Assembly (NCBI GenBank): GCA_003260075.1
Contig: QLIY01000150.1
Location: 154,110 to 218,109 of the forward strand
Length of the DNA stretch: 64,000 nucleotides
Reading direction: 5' to 3'
From: Phallusia mammillata
Taxonomy: Eukaryota; Chordata; Ascidiacea; Phlebobranchia; Ascidiidae
The translations under genes and the position numbers were made by a program. This document shows positions 22,824-35,437 of this stretch, piece by piece. The stretch's first letter is position 1. The number at the start of each line of letters is the position of its first letter. Below the pieces are notes generated by a model. It worked only from the letters and a program-made list of their open reading frames with translations, made no database searches and was not told the DNA's origin.

Positions 22824-23507
22824 TTTACAGCTTTTCTCAGTAACACTATGAAATACACAACTTAAATTAGCTTCTGAGAAAAGTAAAAATCACATAATAA
22901 TTGCTCCGTCGCTTGACGCCGACATTGTCAAGGGCTAATCTACGTTTAAATCAGCTTTTAACTTTTTGACTTGACTGGTTTGCTGGACTGCGGTGTAAAC
23001 GTCACAAAGCTATGCGTAACAATGGATTTTTTGTTTGTGGCCAAACAGAAATCTTTGTTCGCTCACAGCAAAGCAGAGGCGTTGTCCATTTATTGTCTTT
23101 TATTGACATGTGTTCAAACGACCTTAAAGGTGAATCTTTATCTCAAGACTGGATATTTGTGCCTAAGCTAAGGTGTGTGCAACATGTGGTTATGAATTAT
23201 GCATTGTTGTATGGGGCGTCTTAATTTCACACCTGTATGCTTCTGTTCGGCAATAGAACATTTTAGTCGCCATCATATCAATTGCTAACCAAGCGGTATA
23301 GTGCTTAATAATTTGTGATATAATTAGGTCGTAGCTTGTAAAAAGTCAAGCTTTACAAGTGTACGTTTTTCAGTTTACCCAATTGGTACACAGACCGTAT
23401 GAACTCGTCTTAACCCTTTCTCTTTTTTGTCTTTCAAACTTGCTTGTCCTCGCCTGAACTTACGCAACATTCGATAAGTGTCTAAAATTAAACGCCGGGC
23501 TTCGAAA

Positions 23508-23901
23508 ATGGACCCACTGTTAGTACAGCATATCGCATTTCCCATTGTTGAGATGCTAAAGAGTGATATTTATCACGTTGCCGCAGTCGTTAGCCTAAAG
23601 GTGTTTTTGAACGAAAAGTTCGAAAAACGTTTGATATTTATTTTATATGAGAGTGTAAGTGATGTTAAGGATTTTGGTTGTAATGGTTAGTACAAAACAT
23701 AAGTGTTTATTCTCCATTTTTTAAACAGTGTTGACACCGAAAACAAACAATATTTCGATAATAGTTTGGAGAAAGATAAAAAGTCATGTGATTTTAATGT
23801 ATGTATCCAAACAGTCCACTTATGAACACCAAAACGATGCTTACAAAGAAAGCATTACGAATTCAGTGACAAATTTAGAGAGTGACATTAAAAGCACTTA
23901 A
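23508..23901 (+). CDS. possible small two-exon gene, unknown
   Basis: An open exon starts with ATG in the context GAAAATGG and reads MDPLLVQHIAF. It can end at 23652, before GTGTAAGT. After a 76-bp intron, a TTTTTTAAACAG acceptor leads to 23729-23901, which stays open for 57 codons to TAA in the matching phase. The product would be about 105 residues, with a hydrophobic N-terminal half (IVEMLKSDIYHVAAVVSLKVFL), a basic middle and a polar tail. The better donor, GTAAGT at 23655, would put the second exon out of frame. There is no homology I recognise and no polyadenylation signal close by. It could be chance. Confidence 0.25.
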
Positions 23902-26900
23902 TGGAACTCAAGGGTCTAAAAGGGTGACGAATCATTTTTAAGACAATCCAGGAATTTCAACACGACTCGTCTTAACCGTTCATTATCCCGCACTTGTAAT
24001 CTATTTCTCACGGTGTCTGTGACCACAAACTTACGGTACATATACATATAAATGGTACATATATATGAACCAGTTGTGAGATTCAGCCGGTTCGCACCGG
24101 TTCTATAGAACCGTCTCACGAAATTTTATAAGATCAGCGAACCGGTTAGCTTTACCGGGTATTGTCAATGGACTTTTTGTAACAGAACCGGCTGAAAAAT
24201 ATGACTTTTGTCAAGAAACGGCTTACCCAAAAAATTGAATCTTACCACTGATATGAACTGTGCTAAAACAGAAATCGTGTTACGGACGATTCCAGTTGCT
24301 GATGATCATACTCAAGAAGCTTTCAGTGTCTACTCTCTTTTTCTTTGTCTTTTTCTTTATACAATGTAATACACTTGCTTGTATACTGAAAGCTTCAGTT
24401 GTATTACTAAACGGTACGTCAAAAAAGCTCAAGAAAATAATATAAACATCTAATGTTATTTGTTTTCAAACAACTGTTTTATACGTTTGAGGTATCGTTT
24501 TGATCAATCAATTCGATTTTTTTTTAGCTTAAATGTGTCACTTTGTTACTAATTTTACTTCACTTAAGCACATACAAGCTATCTGGTAACAAAAATTGAT
24601 TTGCGTTATATCTTTAATTTGTTTTTTTCTGACTTTTTGCGTTGAACATACTTACAGTCTATTTTACAATTTGTGCACTGTTTTGAACACAAAACATGTC
24701 CCAACATTTTACCTGTTGTAGCTTACAACTTACACGTATAATTCGGCAGTCACTTGGCGAATTCTTTCTCTTATATAAGTATACCCGGCCTGTTTTTTTC
24801 CCCCGGAAATCATTCGGAAACAAAAGACAACCGTACGTCATAACATTAATGAGTAACAACACACAAACTAGCATCATTAGGTCACAACGAAAAAGTCACC
24901 TAAGCCCTGATATCGTCTTACGGGAACGCCCGGCCATAACACCCAGCGTAATTTACCATACATCACACAGAATCACGGCACACTGTATACACAGTAGACA
25001 AGAAGCGACGCTTTCCAAATGTTTGTGTACATTCTACTTGTTGGACAAGTGTACAAACAACGCGAAGAGCCCTGCTGTACACTTACCCGGGAAAACGCCT
25101 GTGATTCACAGCGTATGTCGAAACAACTTGTTTTGACCGATTTGTCCTATAAACTGACCTCCTGGAACGCAGAGTGGTCACTTCTGACATTTTTAGTGAC
25201 CTGTCACAATATACCGTTTACGTGATGTGACGTCAAAAGTAATATGGTCTCATATTTCTTCCAGAAGCTTCCGGCTTGGAAAGAAAAGGTGTTGGCTTAA
25301 AAATATTTTTTATGACGTACGTGTGACGTATTTTGTGATGTATTTCAGATATCGGGTTTTTGTACTGAATTGTACCCTTGTCGTCATGCATTGGTAGAAA
25401 AGGTAAATGTAGTTGTTTTGCTGTGGAAAAATTAGAAAATTTTCCACTGTTGCTTAAATGAAACTTACATGAAACTTGTACTGTTGACTACAGTATGAGC
25501 TAAAATCCCCAAACTCAAAAGTATTTGCATTTGCCATGTATTAATACCTATTCCTAAAACGCATGCATTTCGAACACACGTTAACAAACGCTGAAAGAAA
25601 AACTGTTATACATGCAACTGAAAACTCTTTTCTTTAATAACACGTTATCCACCAAGCGTTGATCAGTTTTATGACGGGTGACAGAATGCTATAGTTACCT
25701 TATTGATATAACTTGACTCCTACTTGCAATAACATGTTTTTCCTTAGTAAGCGACGGAATACGTGTCGCAAGCACAAGCCAATTTGAATTTTATTATTAG
25801 ATACCCAATTAATTTTTTTGTAGTTACAATTCAAATAGTTTTAATTGAGCCCGATTCACCCACCTGAAATACTCTGGACCCCAGATACGTCACAATTCAT
25901 TTCATGTTGTAACAATCAATGTGCTGACGCAATGAAACCAAACCTCTAAATTTGCTGTAGAGTCGAATTACCTGATTTCATGTAATATCCGGAAAAGTAT
26001 TGTTACTCGGTACGGTTTCGGCGATGCTGGGAATTCGGTCGCTCTAATTGCTCCAATTTAAGCCACGCACGTAACTGTACTTACCAGTCAACCTTTTATA
26101 ATACCAGGTGTAATGTCGCAATCAACTGATTTTGCTTATTGTTACTTGCATTGATGCCTAAAAAGGGCCTTTCGAAGGCTTACAAAACACACACATAATA
26201 CAAGCTTTAGTACTGAATATTACCTTTGAAAAATATTTAGAAATCACTACAGATAATATAGCCTAGGCTCAATGTCGCTGTTTGGTTTGATATAAAGCAA
26301 CACATTGATTTCTGACATGCCTTCGATCAAAATTACACTACAACTAAGATCCACAGCTATTTTCTTGAGATAACCACCACAACTTTTGCCTGAGAACAAA
26401 CTCGTGTGTTTCTTGAATAAAACTTAATCTGAACATATTTGTTGGCCTTGCAAACTGGATTCGTACCTAACACAATACACGCCTGTTTCTGTTTCATCTG
26501 CAAACACGTAACTGGAGTGAGCGTGGGGAATTATGACTGTCTCACAAAGCTGTCGGCGTTCCTAAGTCAACAAACTGGTTCAAGTCTGGTTGTCAAGCGC
26601 CACACGCCTGTGAGCTCGTTGCCAAGTCCAGCACTGGCGAATCTAATTCTCCTGCCGGATTTGTGAAGCAATTTTTTGGTGAGGCTTTAGTTTATATAAG
26701 TAATTCTTTGAGAAAAGGACTTATTTGTATCTTGATGCCATATTGGGTATTCAAAATGAATGACTCATTGTACTAGTTTTTCGACAGTTAAACGACCAAA
26801 AAACGGATTTTCACATTTTTTGTTTTAAAGTGTTAAGATGAATTGTTGATGAATGCCTGTTGGTTTAAAGCACGGTCTTTAGGTAACTACAGTATATGTG

Positions 26901-27370
26901 GAATTAAGCTTTTGCCAGTGCAAACAAATCACAGTTTCCGTTTTGTTTCGAAATCTATGTTGCCACCTAGCGGGTAACAAAACTTGGTTGTGTAGAAATG
27001 GTCCCGCAATTATCGCAGAAACACTAGCATTTTAAATTGTATATCTTATACTGTCTTTTTAACAAACGATATTTTTACTAGCCTGTAAGGCCTACGCCTT
27101 GTCAACAGCTGAGACCTTACGGTTCAAGTGATGAGACCTTGCAGTTCAAAACAGTGAGCACTGCCTGTAGCTATCTTACTCTTTTATCGGCACATTTTGT
27201 TTTGTATTTTAACACATTTGCGATTTGATTCTTCTGTAACACAACAGAACAAACACATATGATTGCTTAAAACCTTTGGAAAGCCAACGTTCATTTGGAA
27301 AGATGAAAAAACACAGAGATTTTAAGAATACGTATGCAACTGCAAAAAATCGCAACAGTATATGTGCTGT

Positions 27371-27404
27371 ATCATTCAGCAATGTTCATGCATTGCTGAA
27401 TGAT
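27371..27404. repeat. perfect 14-bp hairpin
   Basis: ATCATTCAGCAATG is followed by a 6-nt loop (TTCATG) and its exact complement. It is too short for a microRNA precursor and has no flanking gene within 900 bp. Confidence 0.6.
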
Positions 27405-28122
27405 AAGTAAAAGCAGAATATGCTATTGTTGTTACGTAACTCTATTGTTCTGGCAAAGTTAAACGTCCTAATATCCCATCGTTATTTTACGTTTATGGAA
27501 ATATTTACTGAAATTTGATGAGTACAGCCTGATTTAAATAAAGGGACTAAACCAGAACCCACCACGAAAGTTCAGGCCCGACGTACGACTTAGTTTTTGA
27601 AGACTTGATACCCAGAATCTTATACCCATGATTTTAATTCATTTTTTGCAGTGCTTTGCTCAGCGTTTAAGGTAAAGCTTGCTGCTTGACAAAAATCTGC
27701 ACAATAAAAAGGTCTTAAATCTACAAAGCATTAGCAACTAAGTTTTGTTATGAAATGTACCTTTTTACAGTTCAAAACATCAAGGGTTTTCAAACAAAAA
27801 CATGATTACTAACACTTGTTTACTCATATATTTGTGACGTCAAAATGGACTCAAACGGACAGGCCAAGTACGTTCTGACAAAACTTTAGCAGTATAGCTT
27901 ATACCTGTACTAAATGTAAACAAAGTTTAAAAAAAAAGCGTTAATAAATCGCCAGAAAGTAAAGGAGCCCTGGCCATTATTTGGTAAATGTCTAAAAAAT
28001 ACAGTTTGGGCAATACATCATGTACGATACGCAGCTAAACAAATTTGCATTTCATAATCAATTAAACAAGAATAAACACAATTTGATAAAACGGCAAAAA
28101 GGCGTCAAGATTGTAAATCATG

Positions 28123-28330
28123 TATTTTATCAAAGAGGTAAATAGTCATAAAGTTTGTTCATGTTTAAACTTTTTAATTTCATTTGGCAAGAAGGTTATG
28201 AAATGGTTTTGTGATGAAACTGGGGGGGGGGCTTTTATCAAAGAGGTAAATAGTCATAAAGTTTGTTCATGTTTAAACTTCTTAATTTCATTTGGCAAGA
28301 AGGTTATGAAATGGTTTTGTGATGAAACTT
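28123..28330. repeat. tandem segment pair across G10 (28222-28231)
   Basis: A 99-bp segment starting TTTTATCAAAGAGGTAA occurs on both sides with a single C/T difference, so this is among the least diverged pairs. The continuous open frame across it, at 28120-28383, is a by-product. Confidence 0.92.
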
Positions 28331-28471
28331 GTCAGTGGATTTTCGAAAAGTTACGCATTATGACTGAATATTGGCGGTACTGACGCAGATGATAAGACGT
28401 GTACTGGAAAGAATACAATAAATGTCACATGAAACTTGCAGCAAATATTCTAACACACCCATTTCCATGTT

Positions 28472-29857
28472 TTAATTGTTGTTATTTTCTGCGACAACTT
28501 CATGATAGCGGCATGAACGCTTGTACACAATATATGGATGTAGCAAGGTGAGGGTGCAAGTTACTAGCATAGCAGCATGTACCGAAACGAAGCCACTTTG
28601 GACTGCTACTTTAAAAAGGACGTATTGGAGCAATGCTACTAAGCCGGCAATGGTTTGACATATGCCGTACAGCTTCCCAAAGTGCTTTTGCGGAAACGTT
28701 AAAGCCATGAAACTGGCGTTACCGCCGGCAATAAAGGAGCGATATATAACTAAAAGGATAAACGAAGTAAGGACTTGTCTGCATACAGCACTTGCTGCTA
28801 ATGCGATACCAAGCAAACTAGTCAAGGTTGCGGAGACGCATAACCCCCGGTGTGTTCTTGCCTTCTTGCAGTCAATTTTGCGCTTGTAGTAGTTCGTTAT
28901 TCCGTCAGTAAGCAATCCGTTTAGGGGTGCAACCACTGCGCCACCTATGAGCATTACGCCAAAAATATTTGTATAGCTTTCTACTGCCGCTGACGACAGA
29001 AATTCGTCCAGCCAGGACACCAGGGTTCCGACATAAAATCCCATTTGCAAGTTTGTTATGCTAAAGTGAAAAACATTGGTCCATAAAGTCACTGTCCGTA
29101 GGCATTGGGACAAGCCTTCGGTATTTTGCTTAACCGCTGGGCGATCGCTTGAAGCTATAAGAACGTCTTTGCTGATCGAGTCCAGACGCTTTTGTTTCTT
29201 TGACCGTGCCATCATACGTGGCATGACCAGAAACGTACGGAGCCATGGAAACAAAGTCAAACCTGCCATAGCGAAAAATATAGTCCTCAGAGACAATCCA
29301 CCTTCGTGTGCCTGTTTTACCAGAAGATACACTAAAGACGATGCATCGTACATTCCATTTGCCAAAGTCACATACACGGACCTGCAAGATCCAGTCAATG
29401 CGCTAAGCTGAAAATTGCTGATTAGCAACGCAAGGCCAGCAACGGAAATCGAAATCATGGAAGGGTAAAGAATCCAAGATGTTTCAGGCGTCATGCAGGC
29501 AATACTTATATAAGCTGCCGAATACAGCGTTGTAGCAATGGAGCGCATGACCCAAGTTCCGTATTTGTCCAGGATATGCCCCAATGGAAAGGCTGCAAGG
29601 CTAAGGGCTGACACGGAGAGTGTGAATACCAGGTTAAAGGCCTCTTGTTGGCCGCTGCATACAATGTTGGCACTTCCATTGACGCTGCTGTTGAAGTTCA
29701 ATGTCCAATTGACAGGGCTTCCTCTGCTGCATGACGATGCAAAGTAACTTAAATTCAGTAGCACTTGTTGTAGATTGGGCCATCCTATGATTACACCAGA
29801 AAATAGGACACATTCTAGCAAGGAAGTGCCTATGGCTAGCGCATCCTTTTTCCCCAT
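28472..29857 (-). CDS. SLC43A3: SLC43A3-like major facilitator (equilibrative nucleobase transporter)
   Basis: This is a plasma-membrane MFS transporter of the SLC43 family. SLC43A3 moves purine nucleobases by facilitated diffusion, while SLC43A1 and SLC43A2 (LAT3/4) carry neutral amino acids. One uninterrupted frame encodes 461 residues; the human protein has 491. Family landmarks are ECVLFSGVIIGWPNL in TM1, FPLGHILDKYG (the MFS motif-A position, about residues 90-100), NGMYDASSLVYLL, RTFLVMPR before the central loop, APLNGLLTDGI, YRSFIAGGNASFMALTFP, HFGKLYG and LLHPYIVYKR. Twelve hydrophobic segments are evident. The TM1-TM2 loop has four N-glycosylation sequons (about N35, N50, N56, N60). 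The match to A3 is closer than to A1 or A2, but substrate is not provable. Oddly for this window it has no introns, and TTATTTCAG lies only 7 nt upstream of the ATG. Confidence 0.85.
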   Translation of the reverse strand: MGKKDALAIGTSLLECVLFSGVIIGWPNLQQVLLNLSYFASSCSRGSPVNWTLNFNSSVNGSANIVCSGQQEAFNLVFTLSVSALSLAAFPLGHILDKYGTWVMRSIATTLYSAAYISIACMTPETSWILYPSMISISVAGLALLISNFQLSALTGSCRSVYVTLANGMYDASSLVYLLVKQAHEGGLSLRTIFFAMAGLTLFPWLRTFLVMPRMMARSKKQKRLDSISKDVLIASSDRPAVKQNTEGLSQCLRTVTLWTNVFHFSITNLQMGFYVGTLVSWLDEFLSSAAVESYTNIFGVMLIGGAVVAPLNGLLTDGITNYYKRKIDCKKARTHRGLCVSATLTSLLGIALAASAVCRQVLTSFILLVIYRSFIAGGNASFMALTFPQKHFGKLYGICQTIAGLVALLQYVLFKVAVQSGFVSVHAAMLVTCTLTLLHPYIVYKRSCRYHEVVAENNNN

Positions 29858-30539
29858 ATTGGCCCTGAAATAACATTACAAGTGGCATTAGTGGCTTATA
29901 TTATGTCACAAAACGCACCAACCACACTGGGTAAACTTTACATTATGACGCAAGAATTTGCTGATTGAAGGGTTGATAGCAACTGCTAAGCAGTAGGTAT
30001 TTGTTTTTTCTTCACATGAAAACCCAAACATCAAAAAATACTCTTTTTAGTACTGTTAACTATTCACTGAAGTAAACAAGAACGACCTAAATACCTATTT
30101 TAATGCACAAACACCTGTTGTATGAAATAATTTAGTTTTCATTGAACCAGCTACTAAACAGGCTAGCTGCACTGTCCGTCAAACCTTATTTGCCTGGCAA
30201 ACAAAACCATGAAACATTGGCCTGTGGTGTGACGCAAGTTCGCATGCAGGTTTGCAATCACAAAACTGAACTAAATAATTGAATACTCATTGTTGCAAAC
30301 GTAAACAGTACAACCTGTGATTTGTAAAAAACGTTAGCTTTTCCTAAACACACAAGTTATACGCAAAACTGAAATCAAAACAAAGTCAGTTCAACTTCTG
30401 GTTTCATGTTCGAATATTTAGTTCATAAACGTGAATGGGAAGTTGTTTTGTCGTTCTTGTGTTGGTGGTTTGGGTGCTACTAACCATATAAAACGGCATT
30501 ATTGTTGCCAACGTAAATGCATGGGAAACTGGTCTACGA

Positions 30540-30677
30540 AAAGGTCAACAAACTATAAGCAGTTAGCTAAAATCTTTTTTAGAGATATATACCTAGTAAA
30601 ACCGGGGGGGGGGAAAAAGGTCAAAAAACTAAGCAGTTAGCTAAAATCTTTTTTAGAGATATATACCTAGTAAAACC
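30540..30677. repeat. tandem segment pair across G10 (30604-30613)
   Basis: A ~64-bp segment, AAAAGGTCAACAAACTA through CTAGTAAAACC, occurs on both sides. The second copy lacks a few bases near CTATAAGC. Confidence 0.9.
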
Positions 30678-31703
30678 ATAGATTACTTAGTAAGTTATCT
30701 ATGGTAAAACGCATTGCAGTTTTGCAAAAGAATGAATTCGAGAACAATGACCTTTGGATTATGACAAACAAAGGTTTTTGTTTTCTGGATTGAATCCAAA
30801 AGACTGCAATTCATTAACCTGTCGTTAATTTTAATTACTACGTGCGCCATTTAGGTTTCAAAAATCACAGATATAGCAAACCGGCTGATCATTAGATGTG
30901 GACAATTGCGTAATACGTTTCCTGTCAGATGCTGGTTATCTTTGGTTTGGCTCTTGAAACCCATTGTTTATTTAAAGCAAATACTGCTAAAATCATTTCC
31001 CAACTATGCAGTAATAAACAGGTGGCACAAATTACAGCTTTATGTTTCAAATAGTTTATTACATCTGCATTCTGTGCGACAATGTTGCCTTATTCATCAG
31101 CCGTAAACACATAATTATCAAATATCATGAGTGACAATGCTGAACTAGGTACACGAACATTAAAAATGCTTTTTAAAATGCATTCGTTTCTAATCTACTT
31201 TACCACTGTACAAATCGATGCTGGCTTACTACCTCCTACACCGCTGTGACCACAGCCATTATGCAATTAAAAGTACAGCAATCAAAAAATATATGACCAC
31301 AACAGAAGCATTTGCAACATAGATGAATTGACTGCACCTGTTAAAAACTTTGTATGACATGTACACATGACGGTCTTAAACGCAACTGTACTTTATGTTT
31401 ACTGTAAGCTGACGTGTGCGTCATAACACCTGCTAATGATAAACAAACTAGGTGCTAGTCTTGTTTACATCCTGTATAAATTAAAGCGGATGTGCTGTTT
31501 AAAATCGTAGAAAGGTTGCCTTTAGTACCATTCCTGCGAAAGAAAAGTCTGATTTTTAAGTTAATACGTTAAATAGGCATAGTTTACAAGTCAAGAGATG
31601 CAAAATTGGTTGTAAGTTGGAAGTTATTGAATCATTAAATTTTTCATGATCAATTTTGGTCGTGTGAAATCTGTTGGTACCGTAATTTTCTAAGTTCCAA
31701 TTT

Positions 31704-32029
31704 GTCTAATACAGGGGTCGGCAACCTTTTAGGCGACGCATGCCATTTTACTTGTTACTTCCATGTGTTAATGACCTCGCGTGCCAACGTTTTTCTAGAT
31801 AATTGTGGTTCGTGCCAGCAGATATCTATAATTAAGCCAAAGCAGAGTGTTTTGTGCATGTAAGGCTAAATTTTAAGACAATGGCACGATAAAAACTATA
31901 AACAAGCAGTGTGACAGGTTAAATTGTTACTTCAATATAAACATGCAAATCGGTTGGCGTGCCATGAAAAACCACCTCGCGTGCCAACCTTGGCATGCGT
32001 GCCAGGGGTTGCCGACCCCTGGTCTAATA
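31704..32029. mobile_element. 310-bp hAT-type MITE
   Basis: The element (31712-32021) has 15-bp perfect inverted ends CAGGGGTCGGCAACC and perfect 8-bp target duplications GTCTAATA. Subterminal GCGTGCCA/TGGCACGC words are shared with the element at 13970. It is non-coding. Confidence 0.9.
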
Positions 32030-32876
32030 CCTGGTCCACATTGTTTATCTTGCTAAGTTTTGCCATGCTTTATCGGTGAAAACTGTTCTCAATTTTGAGT
32101 AATGTGCCACTACCACTAAACTACTAACTTTTTCGACATTACAATTACAGCAAGCTGAAAAATGCCGCACTTGGATTCCAACTGGGCGTTTCTATGTTTC
32201 GTTCATGGTTTCGTCATCTGTACACTTAGCTCAGGCACCGAACAGCGTGAGAGCAAGCGGAAATACGCAAGTGGTTCGAACATGCGCACAATAGGGAATG
32301 CATAGGGCACCATTCCCTTTTTACTTCCAACTGTGAATACCATTAGGCAGGTTTTACATTTAGTAAGTGCATTAGAAGCAATTGAAAGAATTCCACCAAA
32401 ATTTAATGCCTATCTTCATAGGCACCGAGTTTTACGAAAATGCAAGGTGGCGGACATAAATTTTGGCGTCACTTTAAGCGACGTCACGAATGCGTGCAAC
32501 CACACGAGCTCCAACTCAAAGCCTTAAACTTACAACAGAAAGCAACATTCGTCAAATTCTTGAAACAATGAATTTTTGAAATAATATTCTTTTGGAACAC
32601 TTTGCTTTGACGTTATTATTGGATTAGCAATGTTTAGAAAACGTTGCGTCAAGTTGTTGCTTTTGTATCAACTAAAATAACCATTTATTATCGTACAATC
32701 GCATTATACACAATAATGGGCTAACATTCACTGCCAACAAGTGTGTGTTTGACAACATAAACGAGGCACTAACCAAAACAGGTTGCAGTTTCGGTGCGCT
32801 TGTTTAAAAGCACAATTGTTCCCAAATTTCTTTAGATTTTTCGATGTTTTGTACAATACGGCTACAAATAAACCAT

Positions 32877-32877
<1 letters not shown>

Positions 32878-32940
<63 letters not shown>
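32878..32940. repeat. 63-G homopolymer tract
   Basis: This is a pure G tract between AAACCATC and CTGCACGG. No duplicated flank is visible, unlike the short G-runs. Confidence 0.95.
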
Positions 32941-35243
32941 CTGCACGGCGCCTATGGCCTATCTTGTCACTGTACAAACAAGCGTTGCATGTGTTTGTGG
33001 CACTTTTTGTGGGGCATTGCGTGCAAACTTTTAGCGCCAGTGCTTCAATACACATCCTACATGCTTTGTGTGGGCGTTCGCGTTCAACCATTAGTCAAAC
33101 GAAATTCACCCAACCTTACAGGGCGTAACCCTTTCCAAACCCATTTCTCCTACACTATCTCAATCATTGGGTATTCACTTTGTAAAAACCAAAGGCATTT
33201 ATTGTTCCTTTACTTTCTTCTAAAACAGCTACGTTCAATCCAACACTAGCTTATAGTACAGCCCAGTAATGTTACTAATCTACGAAGTCTCAGAGATTGA
33301 ATAATTAATATTTTCTGTCTTACTGTTACTAAGCATCTGATTTATGTTGACCGCATATATTTAGTGCAAAGTTATGAAAAACCACACCTAAACAATTAAC
33401 TTGTAAAGGTATTTGGTGGTCGCTCAAACAAACACAGCCCAGTTCTGAGAAAACTAGTCGTTACCGCCGTTTTCAAACCAAAATTGACAAGTAATCCTGT
33501 TCGGAAATCATTCAAGTTGGGACTTACAAATGTAAACTGAGTATGCGAGATATGCAAGTAGTTTTCATTAACACCGGGCCTTAATTATAATCGATAAACG
33601 ACACAAAACGCTTTTACGCTGTTTTTGTTAATAATTTTTTTGTTAGATATCCCTGAACTTTGACTCATCACGGTTATGCTTCATTTTTTCTAATTGACGC
33701 AAGCGACTTTATTTCCTATTTTGCACTGTTGAAGCGTAAAACGAAACCAAAGTAAATTTACAAAAAACGTAAACAAAGATACTTCACAAACTATATTACT
33801 TCAAATTCAGTGAGAACTCGTGTAACCAATGTACACCAGATCTTTCAGCTGACAGCATGCAGACCTTAACGGTCACTTACACCATGGATGTGTTTAGATT
33901 CATCACAACGCCAATGTGTTTGCTTAGCAGTGTTTAGGCAATACTGTCGCTGTAAGTAGGTCGGTACCTGATGTATCGACACCCCTCAGGGTTTTCACAC
34001 TACAAGCTACGCTAAGTCGTACGTGTACACTGTACTCTTCGATGTGCTTTGTTCCCTTGACTATAAACTGGTAACCTGGGAAAAGCAACCGACGAATTGG
34101 GCAAGAATATAGTTCCGTTTACCTATGACTGCAATGTTTGCACAAGATAATGCTAACGTACATTTTCGATTTTGATTTAACAAATCAACACAAAAAATAC
34201 TGGAAGTTACAGCTAAAAACTGGGCTGCAACAGCCCAACAGCAACAACATTGTCAGTGTATACCAAAACCTGATTTAGAAGATAATGAATATATTAAAAC
34301 TGAAACTGATTATTGTTCGACTTAGTGCTGGCCAATTGTGGATCATACACAAACGTCTTTGGAAAGCACTGCATTTAGTCAACTAGCAACGCCAACATAA
34401 ACAGCACAGCTGCTGGTGCCAACTGAAGCAGTAAGATTTCGAGACTGGCGTGTCGGAGGCGTGGCCTTTCTTGCGTCATAATCCGCCCACAGTGGGCATT
34501 GTAAAAACTGGAATACGTTCAATGCCATCCATTCAAATCTGCGCTGTTGACTGAAACGGTCTGTTTTTATCGCTTACTTTATGTACTGTTTTTCAAGGAC
34601 AAAGGAGAAAGGTTTTGGTTGTTCATCGTAAATTTGTCAAATAAAAGCTTTACTTCAAGACCAGTGCGCTATCTAAACTGTTCCTAACACATTGTTTCTC
34701 CACTTTTTAGGTCTGCTTTTCTTCAGGATAACTATTCGCCGACTCAATGAAACTTTGAAGTAATCAAATCGGCATGAAGTTGGAAAATGTTTGTGTGTGT
34801 CGAAAAGCGTAGACACCCAATTTCTGTACGCACTTCAGACCGCTGACTTGACTTTGAAAAACAGTGCTGCAAAAAGGTCAAGTTTGCCAAAACAGATAGA
34901 ATTTGAACTAACTGAGCAAACAAACGTAGCAAAAATGCTTTACGAATAAAAACTTTATGGCTTGAGATTGCTGTCTAGTAAATCTTTGGTTTGTAGCCAA
35001 CGCACTGCCTACAATTGTATTATATCGCTTTGTCGAAATGAATTTGAAACAAATCATTTTGCCAAAACAATGCAAATGCAACTTCGTTTCCCCGGCATTG
35101 TTTTCCTGGAAGGCAAAGCTATTTTTTTCTCAAATACAAAACATTTCGCAAAAATACGCAGCATATATCCGTTAGGCACATATGCTTTGCGATAGACCAA
35201 TAACAATTTGGCAATTATTGCGTTATGTTCGTGGGTTTAGAGC

Positions 35244-35437
35244 TACTAACACTGGAATTCAGCTGACGCCCGGTCTGGGAATTTCTGGTAGGTGGCGCAA
35301 CGGGACATAGGCGTTTATGGTGCTGACTCAGCAATTTGGGTTTGTGGTAAGAATGATTGCTGAGTCAGCACCATAAACGCCTGTGCTCCGTTGCGTCACC
35401 TACCAATCCGGGCGTCAGCTGAGTTCCAGTGTTAGTA
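35244..35437. mobile_element. ~190-bp foldback element with TA ends
   Basis: Two ~85-90-bp arms are near-perfect inverse copies, from CTAACACTGG and CAGCTGACGCCCGG inward to CTGACTCAGCAAT, around a ~20-bp loop. Both ends abut TA, which fits a Tc1/mariner-type target duplication. It would fold into one long hairpin if transcribed. Confidence 0.8.

Larger units (their letters stand above)
22824..28471. other. intergenic region between LRR gene and SLC43 gene
   Basis: Apart from the doubtful small gene at 23508-23901, I see no exon. The sequence holds an AACCGG-rich palindromic patch at about 24075-24195, a perfect 14-bp hairpin at 27371-27404 and a duplicated segment at 28123-28330. The 146-codon open frame at 24696-25136 has no gene-like features. 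Confidence 0.5.

Noticed and set aside
24696-25136. 146-codon open frame, plus strand
   Set aside because: No recognisable motif, no splice context, composition like shuffled AT-rich DNA, and an overlapping open frame in another phase.
27371-27404. microRNA precursor
   Set aside because: A 14-bp stem with a 6-nt loop is too short, and pairing does not extend beyond it.
28120-28383. 87-codon open frame, plus strand
   Set aside because: It is the same ~33-codon stretch read twice across a G10 junction, without similarity to a known protein.
32728-33128. Glycine- or proline-rich open frames over the 63-G tract
   Set aside because: Same cause as at 2122. Frames on both strands are open at once, which is a homopolymer effect.
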